Shown here piece after piece: positions 24,302 through 32,745 of a stretch of DNA of 64,000 nucleotides. Within the stretch, counting starts at the first letter, position 1; each line of letters begins with the position of its first letter. The position numbers and the translations under genes are program-made. Below the pieces are notes generated by a model. That model saw nothing but the letters and a program-made list of their open reading frames with translations. It ran no database searches and had not been told where the DNA came from. Source of the stretch: TOLSYN sp963849065 (GTDB taxonomy: Bacteria; Acidobacteriota; Terriglobia; Terriglobales; Acidobacteriaceae); the NCBI GenBank assembly GCA_963849065.1, contig CAWKFM010000002.1, forward strand, positions 186,001 to 250,000. The letters are read 5' to 3'.

Positions 24302-26830
24302 ATGAGCGAACAACGTGCGCCTCGCCCGAAGATTGCCGAGGTCGTCCCCATCAAGGACGGCGCGGCCAGTGTTGCCAAGCTACTGCAAGGGTACGGGTGT
24401 GACGATGTCCCGTTTATCGGGGCCGAACACGCATTTTATGAGCGGCACCTGGTCTTTGACCGCGCCATCGATCCCCAGGTGGCGAGCGCGCGCGAACGCT
24501 TCGAGGCGTTTTCCCATTCGGTGCGGGACATCTTGGCGCAGCGCTGGGTGCAGACCAAGCAAGCCTACGAGAAGAACAATCCCAAGCGCATTTACTACCT
24601 TTCCATGGAGTTCCTCATCGGACGCTCGTTGTCCAATAACGTAACTAATCTTTTGCTCGATCCGGTGGTGCAGCAGGCGATCCAAGAGAAAGAGATTGAT
24701 TACCCGGAGCTGATCGAGGAGGAGCCGGATGCGGGGCTGGGCAACGGCGGACTGGGCCGCCTGGCGGCGTGCTTCCTGGACTCGATGGCCAGCATGCAAC
24801 TGCCGGCCTGGGGTTATGGGCTGCGCTATGAGTACGGGATGTTCAAGCAATCCATTGTGGATGGCTGGCAGAAAGAGGCCGCCGACAACTGGCTGCGCAA
24901 CGGCGATCCGTGGGAGATTGCGCGGGCGCAGGAGAAGGTGGAAGTCAAGCTGAACTGCTCCTTCCAGGTGCGCGCAGGGAAAATTACCATCGTGCCGGAC
25001 CGGCCATCGAGCCTGTTCGGCATTCCCTACGACCGTCCGGTGGTGGGCTTTGGGGGAAAGACGATCAACACGCTTCGGCTGTGGGCCGCGGCGGCGCCGG
25101 ATTACTTCGACTTCCAGGAATTTGGCACCGGCGACTTTGTAGGCGCGGTGAGCGAGACGCTGGAGGCGGAATCGCTGACCCGCGTGTTGTATCCGGACGA
25201 TTCCACGACAGAAGGAAAACGGCTGCGCTTTTTCCAGGAGTATTTTCTCGTGGCCTGTTCGCTGGCGGACCTGACGCGCCGCTTTACGCGCAATAACTCC
25301 GATTGGAACCAGCTGCCGGAGAAGGCCGCGATCCAGCTCAATGACACGCATCCTTCGATGGCGGTCGCCGAACTGATGCGCATCCTGCTGGACGACGTGC
25401 ACCTGGGATGGGAGCAGGCGTGGAAAATTACCACCAAGACGCTGGCCTATACCAATCACACGCTATTGCCGGAGGCGCTGGAAAAGTGGCCAGTGGAGTG
25501 GTTCGAGGTTCTGCTTCCGCGGCAGTTGGAGATTATTTACGAGATCAACCGGCGGCTGCTGGATGAGGTTCGTCTCCGCTTCCCCGGCGACGAGGGCCGG
25601 GTGGAGCGGGTGAGCCTGGTGGAAGAGGGCGCGCAGCGCAAGATCCGCATGGCCAATCTTGCCATCGTGGGCTCGCACAGCACCAATGGCGTGGCCGCCG
25701 TGCACTCGAAGCTGTTGCGGACGGTGACCGTGAAGGACCTCGCCGAGATGTTTCCCGAACGCTTCAGCAACAAGACCAACGGGGTGACGCCGCGGCGCTG
25801 GCTGTTGAACGCCAATCCCGAGTTGGCCGGCGCCATTACACAAATCATCGGCGACCGCTGGATCACCGACCTGAGCCAGCTCAGCCAGCTGAAATCATTC
25901 GCCGCCGATGCCCGGGTCGGCGAATTGTTTCTGAAGGCCAAGCGCGACGCCAAAGTACGCTTTGCGGATTGGCTCAAGTCGAACTCCGAAGAACAGGTGG
26001 ACCCGGAGACGATCTTCGACTGCCAGATCAAACGCATCCACGAGTACAAGCGACAGCTGCTGAACGCGCTACGGGTGGTGATCCTGTACAACCGCCTGCG
26101 GAACAATCCTAAGGCGCAAATAGTGCCGCGCACGATCTTCTTCGCCGGCAAAGCGGCGCCGGCGTATCAGTTGGCCAAGCTCATCATCAAGTTCATCAAC
26201 AACCTTGCGGGGACGATCGACGGCGACCCGATTGTGGGCGGACGGCTGAAGGTTGTGTTTCTTCCCGAGTACAACGTTTCACTGGCGGAGCGGCTGATTC
26301 CGGCCAGCGATGTTTCCAACGAGATTTCGACTGCGGGGTATGAAGCCAGCGGCACGAGCAATATGAAGTTCATGATGAACGGCGCGCTGACGGTAGGAAC
26401 ACGCGACGGTGCGACCATCGAAATGGCGGAAGAGGCAGGCGAGGAAAACATGTTCCTCTTCGGGCTGAGCGTAGAAGAGGTGGAGAACAGCCGGGGCTGG
26501 TACAGTCCGTGGTGGCATTATGAACATGAGCCGGAGACGCGGGCGGCGCTGGACCTGATCTTCTCGAACCACTTCAGCCGGAACGAACCGGGCGTGTTTG
26601 AGCCGCTGCGCGAGACACTGCTGACCGGAGGCGATCATTACATGCACCTGGCGGACCTGACGTCGTATTGCGAGGCACAGAGGCGGCTCGCCGCGTTGTA
26701 TGCCGATCCCGGCGCGTGGGCGCGCAAGGCGATTCTGAACGTGGCCAGCTCGGGAAAATTTTCCAGCGACCGGACGATTGCCGAATACGCATCCGGCATT
26801 TGGAAAGCGGAAGCGTGCCCGGTAGTTTAG
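24302..26830 (+). CDS. glgP: Glycogen/starch phosphorylase
   Basis: An 842-aa GT35 enzyme that releases glucose-1-phosphate from glycogen ends using phosphate. The pyridoxal-phosphate Lys is K689 in the EASGTSNMKF motif. The full family architecture is present: the N-terminal nucleotide-type site region, the LGNGGLGRLAACF stretch at about residues 145-157 and the QLNDTHP motif at about 360. ATG at 24302 has AAGGAA 8 bases upstream. It is convergent with the DUF1810 gene, overlapping by 4 bases. No other glycogen genes are adjacent. Confidence 0.95.
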   Translation: MSEQRAPRPKIAEVVPIKDGAASVAKLLQGYGCDDVPFIGAEHAFYERHLVFDRAIDPQVASARERFEAFSHSVRDILAQRWVQTKQAYEKNNPKRIYYLSMEFLIGRSLSNNVTNLLLDPVVQQAIQEKEIDYPELIEEEPDAGLGNGGLGRLAACFLDSMASMQLPAWGYGLRYEYGMFKQSIVDGWQKEAADNWLRNGDPWEIARAQEKVEVKLNCSFQVRAGKITIVPDRPSSLFGIPYDRPVVGFGGKTINTLRLWAAAAPDYFDFQEFGTGDFVGAVSETLEAESLTRVLYPDDSTTEGKRLRFFQEYFLVACSLADLTRRFTRNNSDWNQLPEKAAIQLNDTHPSMAVAELMRILLDDVHLGWEQAWKITTKTLAYTNHTLLPEALEKWPVEWFEVLLPRQLEIIYEINRRLLDEVRLRFPGDEGRVERVSLVEEGAQRKIRMANLAIVGSHSTNGVAAVHSKLLRTVTVKDLAEMFPERFSNKTNGVTPRRWLLNANPELAGAITQIIGDRWITDLSQLSQLKSFAADARVGELFLKAKRDAKVRFADWLKSNSEEQVDPETIFDCQIKRIHEYKRQLLNALRVVILYNRLRNNPKAQIVPRTIFFAGKAAPAYQLAKLIIKFINNLAGTIDGDPIVGGRLKVVFLPEYNVSLAERLIPASDVSNEISTAGYEASGTSNMKFMMNGALTVGTRDGATIEMAEEAGEENMFLFGLSVEEVENSRGWYSPWWHYEHEPETRAALDLIFSNHFSRNEPGVFEPLRETLLTGGDHYMHLADLTSYCEAQRRLAALYADPGAWARKAILNVASSGKFSSDRTIAEYASGIWKAEACPVV

Positions 26831-27255
26831 CTGCCGAGTAGTTTCAGAGTGAGCGGATCGGGTTTGCCGTCGAAGTACTTTTGCAGGGCTTCTTCGAAGA
26901 TTTGATTCCCGGAGGCGGCGGAGGCAAACAGGGTCATCGAAGAGCGGAACTTCAGATCGTCCGGGTAGCCGAGGATCTGGTTGATGGAGCGGCCCTCGAC
27001 TTGGTTCACAAGGCGGGTGCACTCGATGAGCCGCGCACCCAGCACGGGGTGCGCGAGATAGGCCTCGGCTTCGGGGCGCGAGGCGATTCCGTAATAGTCC
27101 GCCATTCCGCTGTGGCCCAGGCCTTTCATCTGGGGAAAGATGAACCACATCCAGTGGCTGCGTTTGCTGCCGGCGCGCAGCTCGTCGCAGACCTGCTCGT
27201 ACACCGGTTGCTGGGCGTCTACAAAGCGCTTTAGATTGTGGGGATCGTTGGTCAT
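26827..27255 (-). CDS. DUF1810 domain protein
   Basis: A 142-aa protein of the DUF1810 family, of unknown biochemical function. The family signature is clear: FVDAQQPVYEQV, then HWMWFIFPQMKGLG, then YLAHPVLGARLIEC, and FRSSMTLF near the end. GGGAG stands 5 bases before the ATG at 27255. Its end overlaps that of glgP by 4 bases on the other strand. It lies just before the IS110 remnant. Confidence 0.9.
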   Translation of the reverse strand: MTNDPHNLKRFVDAQQPVYEQVCDELRAGSKRSHWMWFIFPQMKGLGHSGMADYYGIASRPEAEAYLAHPVLGARLIECTRLVNQVEGRSINQILGYPDDLKFRSSMTLFASAASGNQIFEEALQKYFDGKPDPLTLKLLGS

Positions 27256-27289
27256 CTTTACTCCCGTCACAGGCAGTTCGAGCCGAAGA

Positions 27290-28245
27290 AACTCTATAGC
27301 GTCGTAAAGAGATTGGAACGGTGCAGGGATTCCTCGCGTTGCTTGATCTCATAACAGCGTTGGCTCCGTTCGGCGGTAGTCTGTTCTTGCGAAGAAAGCA
27401 GAAGACCGGAGAAGGAGCCAACGATGTTGATTATAGGCTGCGATTTCCATTCTGGTTTTCAGCAGATTGCGATCTTTGACAACCTGACAGGAGAGTTACA
27501 GGAAAAAAAGCTGCTGCATCCGGGCGAAGCGGGGCGACGTGCGGCAGTTGCTGATGGATCGGCATCACCGGATGCGGCAGCGGACCCAGGTGAAGAACCA
27601 GCTGCAGGCTCTGGCGCTGAACCAGGGGATGCAGAAGGGGCGAACGCTGTGGTCGGCGGCAGGCATGCAGCAGCTGCGCGAGCTGCCGATGATGGAGCAT
27701 GCGGCGCGGCGGCGCGATGCGTTGCTGCGCACGGTGGTGGAGCTGGATGTGCAGATCGCCGAGCTGGACGTGCTGGTGCGGCGGCAGGCCGAAGGGCGCG
27801 AAGACGCGCGGCGGCTGATGACGCATCCGGGGGTGGGTCCGCAGACGGCGCTGGGGATGGTGCCGACGCTGGGCGAGGCGGAGCGGTTTGAATCGGCCAA
27901 GAAAGTGGCCAGCTATCTGGGGCTGATTCCGGGCGAGTACAGTTCGGGGAATAAACAGCGGCTGGGACACATCAGCAAGCAGGGGTCGTCGCTGATGCGG
28001 TTTTTGCTGGTGGAGGCCGGCCAGACGGCGGTGCGGGGCGATGCCGAGTTGCGCCGCGCTTATGCCAGGCTGGCGGCTAAGAAAAGCCGCGCGGTGGCCA
28101 AAGTGATGGTAGCCAGGCGGCTGGCGGTGAGGTTGTACTGGATGCTCCGCAACGAGTGGACGTACGCGGAGCTGGCACGTCATGCGGGTGAGCCCGGGTC
28201 ATTCCGTGGTGCGCGATAAGCACCGACCGCTTGTATGGGCAGCCC
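27290..28245 (+). mobile_element. Degenerate IS110-family insertion sequence
   Basis: Remnant of an IS110-type element (boundaries approximate). A leader of about 130 bases precedes the transposase start and contains an inverted repeat CGTTGGCTCC/GGAGCCAACG (27358-27367 with 27414-27423), the second arm touching the ATG. The transposase frame is internally deleted and shifted. IS110 elements have no long terminal repeats and carry a structured bridge RNA in a non-coding end; the leader is where one would be expected. No complete copy is in this window. Confidence 0.65.
27424..28219 (+). pseudogene. IS110 family transposase, internally deleted and frameshifted
   Basis: The first ~38 codons from 27424 encode the N-terminal strand of the RuvC-like (DEDD) domain, with the first acidic residue in GCDFH. 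Around 27530 the reading frame shifts by +1 and continues to 28219 from the RQLLMDRH segment. That part holds the helical linker and the complete Tnp_20-type C-terminal domain with HPGVGPQTA, YLGLIPGE, SSGNKQRLGHISKQG and ARRLAVRLYWM. Compared with full IS110 transposases (about 330-350 aa), roughly 80-90 residues carrying the other three DEDD acids are missing. The enzyme cannot be active as encoded. Confidence 0.85.
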
Positions 28246-28563
28246 GCCTCCCTCGATGAGCGGGGGAGTTTGAACAGGTGAATCATGGTCCGGTAACGGA
28301 TCGAATAGATGGCTGGTGCGGCCACAAGCCGACACTGTGAGATTCGAAACATGACGGGTCTTCTGAGAACTTCGCAAAAAACGCTGGGATGGAACGAAGC
28401 TACGCTGTACTGCGCTACGCTTCGTTCCGAAGCCGAGTATGGAAACGGCGAAGGCGGCGTCAAGAGTCTGCGATAAACGCCTGCGGCGCCCTTGACCCCG
28501 CCTTCGCCGTCACGAGGAAGTGTGTCTGGGCAACCCGGACGTTGTTATAGGCGGAATGACAGC
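28220..28563. other. IS110 right flank with two dispersed hairpins
   Basis: The 344 bases after the transposase remnant carry no gene. The first ~150 bases probably include the right end of the IS. Two hairpins follow: GGAACGAAGC/GCTTCGTTCC (28391-28400 with 28419-28428), and a 20-bp stem listed separately. The sequence ends at the RDD stop codon. Confidence 0.6.
28445..28510. repeat. Long hairpin with 20-bp arms
   Basis: Arms 28445-28464 (ACGGCGAAGGCGGCGTCAAG) and 28491-28510 are inverted copies with one mismatch, around a 26-base loop. The arm size and the nearby second hairpin suggest a dispersed repeat cassette rather than an ordinary terminator. It lies downstream of the RDD gene, 54 bases from its stop. 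Confidence 0.6.
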
Positions 28564-29328
28564 TTACCGCGGATGAAAGCGGCCACTGCGGCGGAATCCG
28601 CGCACCAGAGCCTCCAGCAGATTTTCATTGTCCGTGTGGGTGCCATCGGGGACACCGCACTTTTCGCGGAAGTGATGGGCCAGCTTCTCCGCTGTTTTAC
28701 GGCGCACCTCCGAGGGGAGTTCGAGACGCCGCTGCAGGAATGTCTCCATGACCTGGAGATCGCCGGTGGTCAGTGTCGAATAGTTGATGTCGTCTGCCGC
28801 TTCGTCGCCGCGGGTATTGAAGAAAATGGCGTCGTCTGCCGCATTCCGGTCGTGGACCACCACGGTTCCGGCCACGTAATCGCCGATGCGTTTGCTCTGC
28901 GGGCTGAGAAACATGACGATGGCGCCGACGGCGTAGGGACCGGGCAGCGCGTCTATCACGCGCAGCAGGTTGCGCGCCACGGCCTCGTACGCGGAGACCG
29001 CGCGTCCGGTTTCATTGATGACGCGGATGCCGGCCTGGCGCTTGCCCGGCGTCTGTCCCTTCCAGAGGATTTCAAAGATGGCGAAGTAGCCCCATTGCAC
29101 GGCGAACATCAGAAGCACCGTCAGCGCCAGCATCCAGGTGCCGCCGCCGCGGAAGGGATGGAAGGCGACACCGGCGATCCACAGGGCGATCACGATGGCA
29201 ATGGCACAGAGCACCTGGATTATCAGGTCCACGAAAAGCGCCATGAAACGGCTGCCGGGGCCGGCCAGTTCGTACTCCAGATTGATCTGCTCGGGGGTAT
29301 CGATGCTAAGCTTCTGTTGACTGGTCAC
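28564..29328 (-). CDS. RDD family membrane protein
   Basis: A 254-aa protein with an RDD domain in the first ~160 residues. The name-giving Arg-Asp-Asp pattern is seen as the Arg in GSRFMALFVDLIIQ, with Asp nearby, and the FEILWKGQTPGKRQAGIRVI segment is highly typical. Three to four membrane helices are present. A soluble C-terminal half (about 165-254) is of unknown function. RDD proteins are suspected transporters or membrane stabilisers. The start is GTG, only 20 bases from the divergent SpoIIM-like gene. It belongs to the conserved MoxR-associated gene neighbourhood. Confidence 0.88.
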   Translation of the reverse strand: MTSQQKLSIDTPEQINLEYELAGPGSRFMALFVDLIIQVLCAIAIVIALWIAGVAFHPFRGGGTWMLALTVLLMFAVQWGYFAIFEILWKGQTPGKRQAGIRVINETGRAVSAYEAVARNLLRVIDALPGPYAVGAIVMFLSPQSKRIGDYVAGTVVVHDRNAADDAIFFNTRGDEAADDINYSTLTTGDLQVMETFLQRRLELPSEVRRKTAEKLAHHFREKCGVPDGTHTDNENLLEALVRGFRRSGRFHPR

Positions 29329-29348
29329 CGATCCATGGTCTCCAAATT

Positions 29349-30413
29349 ATGATCTCCAACTTCTGGCTTGAGATGCGAAAACCGCACTGGGAGCGGCTCG
29401 AAGCGCTGGTAACGCAATGCGGCAGCGGCGGAACGGCGAAGCTCGGCCGCTCCGATCTGCGCGAATTCGGCCTGCTCTACCGCCAGGTTGCCGCGGACTT
29501 GTCGATTCTGCGGCAGGATGCGACCGGCACGCACTATGCCCGGCGGCTGAATCAACTGCTGGGCCGGGCTCACAGTATCATTTACACGGGGAAAAAGACC
29601 AGCCTGCGTTCGATCCTGGCATTTTTTGCCGAGGACTGGCCCGCGCTGGTGCGAAAGATGCAGCCCTATCTTGCGGTGGTTGCTTCGGTGTTTGTGCTGT
29701 GCGGCATGGCGGGCGTTCTGCTCACGCTGCGCAATGCCGACTTTGCCCTGCAGGTGCTGGGGCCGGGGATGATGGACAGCATCGAGCGCCACCAGATGTG
29801 GACGCAGTCGATTGTGGGCATGAAGCCGCTGGCCTCGGGCGCCATCATGACCAACAACCTCGCGGTCTGCTTTATGACCTTTGCCATGGGGGTGACCGCG
29901 GGATTGGGTACGCTCTACATGATCGCCTTCAACGGGCTGCTGATGGGCGTGGTGGGCGCGGCGTGCGGTACGCATGGGATGTCGCTTTCGCTGTGGAGCT
30001 TTGTGGCCGGGCATGGCAGTTTGGAGATTCCCGCGATTTTTTTTGCCGGGGCCGCGGGATTGCGGCTCGGCGCGGGGCTACTGTTTCCCGGCAACCTCAC
30101 GCGGCGCGAGTCGATTCGCGTGGCAGGGAGTGAGGCCGTAAAACTGGAGTTGGGAACCGTGCCGCTGCTGGTGGTGGCAGGGCTGGTCGAGGGATTTATC
30201 TCGCCGCTGGAGATTAATCCGGCACTGAAGTTCGCGCTGGGCGCGGCGTTGTTTACAGCGCTGCTGGTGTGGGTGTTCTCGAGACAACCAGAGCAAATGC
30301 AACCACAAATTGGTGCCGGGATGGAAGACATTGCTTCCCAGGTTATCGCCGAAAAGCATCGGCGCGAACCTGGGGCACCCGTCAGTTCGGGTAGGCATCA
30401 GCGGGAGATTTAA
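29349..30413 (+). CDS. Stage II sporulation protein M (SpoIIM) family membrane protein
   Basis: A 354-aa integral membrane protein. An N-terminal ~110-residue cytoplasmic helical region is followed by about six membrane helices. The core motifs (NNLAVCFMTFAMGVTAGLGT, then the HGSLEIPAIFFAGAAG stretch) are those of the SpoIIM/DUF95 family. In Bacillus the protein is part of the peptidoglycan-degrading complex for engulfment; in non-sporeformers it appears next to MoxR and DUF58, as here, with unknown role. It is divergent from RDD by 20 bases, and its stop overlaps that of DUF58 by 4 bases. Confidence 0.88.
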   Translation: MISNFWLEMRKPHWERLEALVTQCGSGGTAKLGRSDLREFGLLYRQVAADLSILRQDATGTHYARRLNQLLGRAHSIIYTGKKTSLRSILAFFAEDWPALVRKMQPYLAVVASVFVLCGMAGVLLTLRNADFALQVLGPGMMDSIERHQMWTQSIVGMKPLASGAIMTNNLAVCFMTFAMGVTAGLGTLYMIAFNGLLMGVVGAACGTHGMSLSLWSFVAGHGSLEIPAIFFAGAAGLRLGAGLLFPGNLTRRESIRVAGSEAVKLELGTVPLLVVAGLVEGFISPLEINPALKFALGAALFTALLVWVFSRQPEQMQPQIGAGMEDIASQVIAEKHRREPGAPVSSGRHQREI

Positions 30414-31801
30414 ATCAGGTTCTTCTGCTTTACTTCCAGATATTTATTCAACACCGCGCCGGTGAGCTGCGGGGCGTTCACTTCAATGGCGTGCACGCCC
30501 CGGCTGCGCAAGCGCGCCAGCATCAGCTCGCGGCGGTGCAGGGTCTCCGAGGCCGCCGCGTGAAGGAAGGTTTGCTGCGAGTCCGTGGGCGCGCTTTCGG
30601 TGAGGCGGACCACATCCGGCTGGCCGAGCACGGCGACGACGACGAAGTGCCGCTTAGCCGCCTCGAGAGCCGCGGTAACCACCTCCGGCGTGATCGCCAG
30701 GTCGGCCAGGTCGGTGATCCAGACGATCATGGCGCGGCGCTTCTGGTGGGTAAGCAACGTGGCCGCCGCGTGCAGATGGTCGGCTTCGGCGCTTTCTTCC
30801 TGTAGGAGGGCAAGCTGATCGAGCATGGCATGCAGATGCTGACTCCCTCGACCGCCCAAGCGGCGCTGCTGGATCCGGGTGCCGTAGGCGAGCAGCGCGG
30901 ATGCGTCGCCGCCGTAGTTGGCCAGCTGCGCCAGGCGCATGGCGGTTTCGGCGGCGTAATCCAGCTTGGAGCGGCCGTCCATGCGGGCACGCATCAGGCG
31001 GCCGCAGTCCACCACGGTCCAGATGGTCTGGCTGCGTTCGCTTTGGCGCACGGTGGTCACCAGTTTGGAGCGGCGCGCGGTGGCCGTCCAGCAGATATCG
31101 CGCAACTCGTCCCCGGTTTGGAATTCGCGCAGGCTCTCAAACTCGCGCCCGTGTCCGCGCTGGCGGAAGATGCGGCGCTGCAAATCGAGCTGGCGGCTGC
31201 GCAGCAAAACGGCCTGCTGGCGGTCGCGGTCCTTGAGCATGGGATAGACGCGCACGGATTCGGCGATGTCGAACGAGGCCCAGGCCTGGGCGATGCGCAG
31301 CGGGGATTCGTAGCGGAGATAGGCTCGGCCAAAGTTGCTGTCGCCGCGCTGCGGAGGACGAATTTCATAGGAGACCGACGCCGAATCTTTTGCCGGGACG
31401 CAGATGGAGAGCTCCGGCGGCAGCAGGGTGAGCGATTGCGGTGCATCGTCGGTGATGGTGCAGAGGATGGCGCGGGACGAGGCGTTGGTGAGGGTGAGGG
31501 TGACGCGCGAGGGCTGAAGCTGGTTCAGCACGCCGTCAAAGCTGCGCTCGATGTGGAGCTCACTGGCCTGCGGAAGGCGGCGCAGGTCGGACGCGTAGAG
31601 CAGCGCCACAAAAACATTCCATGCGATCAGCGCCAGGCCGAACCACGGCGTGAGGAACATGAGCGGTATAAAGATGAGTCCCGCGCAGAGCAGCGCAAAG
31701 AGGCGCTGCCCGGCGGCAAAAGGAGGCCGGCCGTAGCGGGTTCCGTCCGCGCTGGAGGCGGACGGCTGCATGGAGCCAACGATGACTTCGGAAGCCGTCA
31801 C
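30410..31801 (-). CDS. DUF58 domain protein
   Basis: A 463-aa protein. Two N-terminal membrane helices (about residues 28-68) precede a beta-sandwich region and then the DUF58 signature REFQTGDELRDICWTATAR at about 225-243. This is followed by a von Willebrand A-like region. It is the usual partner of MoxR ATPases, which are thought to help mature or remodel VWA-type proteins. The start is GTG at 31801, overlapping the MoxR stop as GTGA. It is the last gene of the operon. Confidence 0.9.
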   Translation of the reverse strand: MTASEVIVGSMQPSASSADGTRYGRPPFAAGQRLFALLCAGLIFIPLMFLTPWFGLALIAWNVFVALLYASDLRRLPQASELHIERSFDGVLNQLQPSRVTLTLTNASSRAILCTITDDAPQSLTLLPPELSICVPAKDSASVSYEIRPPQRGDSNFGRAYLRYESPLRIAQAWASFDIAESVRVYPMLKDRDRQQAVLLRSRQLDLQRRIFRQRGHGREFESLREFQTGDELRDICWTATARRSKLVTTVRQSERSQTIWTVVDCGRLMRARMDGRSKLDYAAETAMRLAQLANYGGDASALLAYGTRIQQRRLGGRGSQHLHAMLDQLALLQEESAEADHLHAAATLLTHQKRRAMIVWITDLADLAITPEVVTAALEAAKRHFVVVAVLGQPDVVRLTESAPTDSQQTFLHAAASETLHRRELMLARLRSRGVHAIEVNAPQLTGAVLNKYLEVKQKNLI

Positions 31802-32745
31802 TTCGGAACCTCAACCGAACGGAGGACCTGGTCCAGAGCCTCGTCCGGTGTGGTGCCTTCCAACTCCGATTCCGGATTGAGCAGGATGCGATGACGCAGG
31901 GTGCATCTGGCGGCGGCCTTCACATCGTCGGGGATGAGGAAGTCGCGCTCGTCCATGGCCGCAAAGGCCTTGGCAACGCGCAACACCGCGATGGCCGCAC
32001 GCGGGCTGGCTCCCAGGCGGATCGCCGGCCAGTCCCGGGTCTTACGAACCAATCGGGCAACGTAGTCGGTGAGAGCCGCTTCGACCGTTACGCCGATGAC
32101 GGATTGGCGCGCGGACTCCAGGGCGTCGGAATCGAGCGCGGCAAGATCGAGCTCCTCGGCTTTGCTTACGTCGAGTGCGTTGTGCACGTTAAGGATTTGC
32201 ACCTCGGAGGCCAGGTCGGGATAACCCACCGAAATTTTCAGCAGGAAGCGGTCGAGTTGCGCCTCGGGCAGCGGATAGGTGCCCTCGAACTCGATGGGGT
32301 TCTGGGTGGCGAAGACGGTGAAGTAGGGCGGCAGCGGATAGCTGACTCCGTCGATGGTGGCCTGACGCTCTTCCATCGCCTCCAGCAGTGCGGCCTGGGT
32401 GCGCGGCGGCATGCGGTTGATCTCATCCACCAGCAGCAGCTCGGTGAAGAGCGGGCCCTGGTGCACACGGAAGTCGGCGAGCTTGGCGTCGAAGACGTTG
32501 GTGCCGACGATGTCGGCGGGCATCAGGTCAGAGTTGCACTGCACGCGCCGGAAGCCAACATTCAGCACGCGGGCCATACACTTGACGGTGAGCGTTTTGG
32601 CCACGCCGGGCACGCCTTCAATCAGCGCGTGTCCGCCACAGAGCACGGTTGCCAGCGCCTGCGTAACCAGCTCAGGCTGCCCCAGGACAACCTTGTTCAA
32701 CTCGCCGCGTACCTGACGCACCACCGTAGCCAATGAATTCATCAT
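31798..32745 (-). CDS. MoxR family AAA+ ATPase
   Basis: A 315-aa AAA+ chaperone-like ATPase. Walker A GVPGVAKT lies at about residues 42-49, with Walker B LLLVDEINR near 107, sensor 1 in FAVFATQNPIEFEGT, and a C-terminal lid domain with ASPRAAIAV. It acts in the cytoplasm on a partner (probably the DUF58 or VWA-like protein encoded beside it). ATG at 32745 overlaps the DUF4350 stop as ATGA. Lengths and order match other MoxR-DUF58 loci. Confidence 0.93.
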   Translation of the reverse strand: MMNSLATVVRQVRGELNKVVLGQPELVTQALATVLCGGHALIEGVPGVAKTLTVKCMARVLNVGFRRVQCNSDLMPADIVGTNVFDAKLADFRVHQGPLFTELLLVDEINRMPPRTQAALLEAMEERQATIDGVSYPLPPYFTVFATQNPIEFEGTYPLPEAQLDRFLLKISVGYPDLASEVQILNVHNALDVSKAEELDLAALDSDALESARQSVIGVTVEAALTDYVARLVRKTRDWPAIRLGASPRAAIAVLRVAKAFAAMDERDFLIPDDVKAAARCTLRHRILLNPESELEGTTPDEALDQVLRSVEVPK

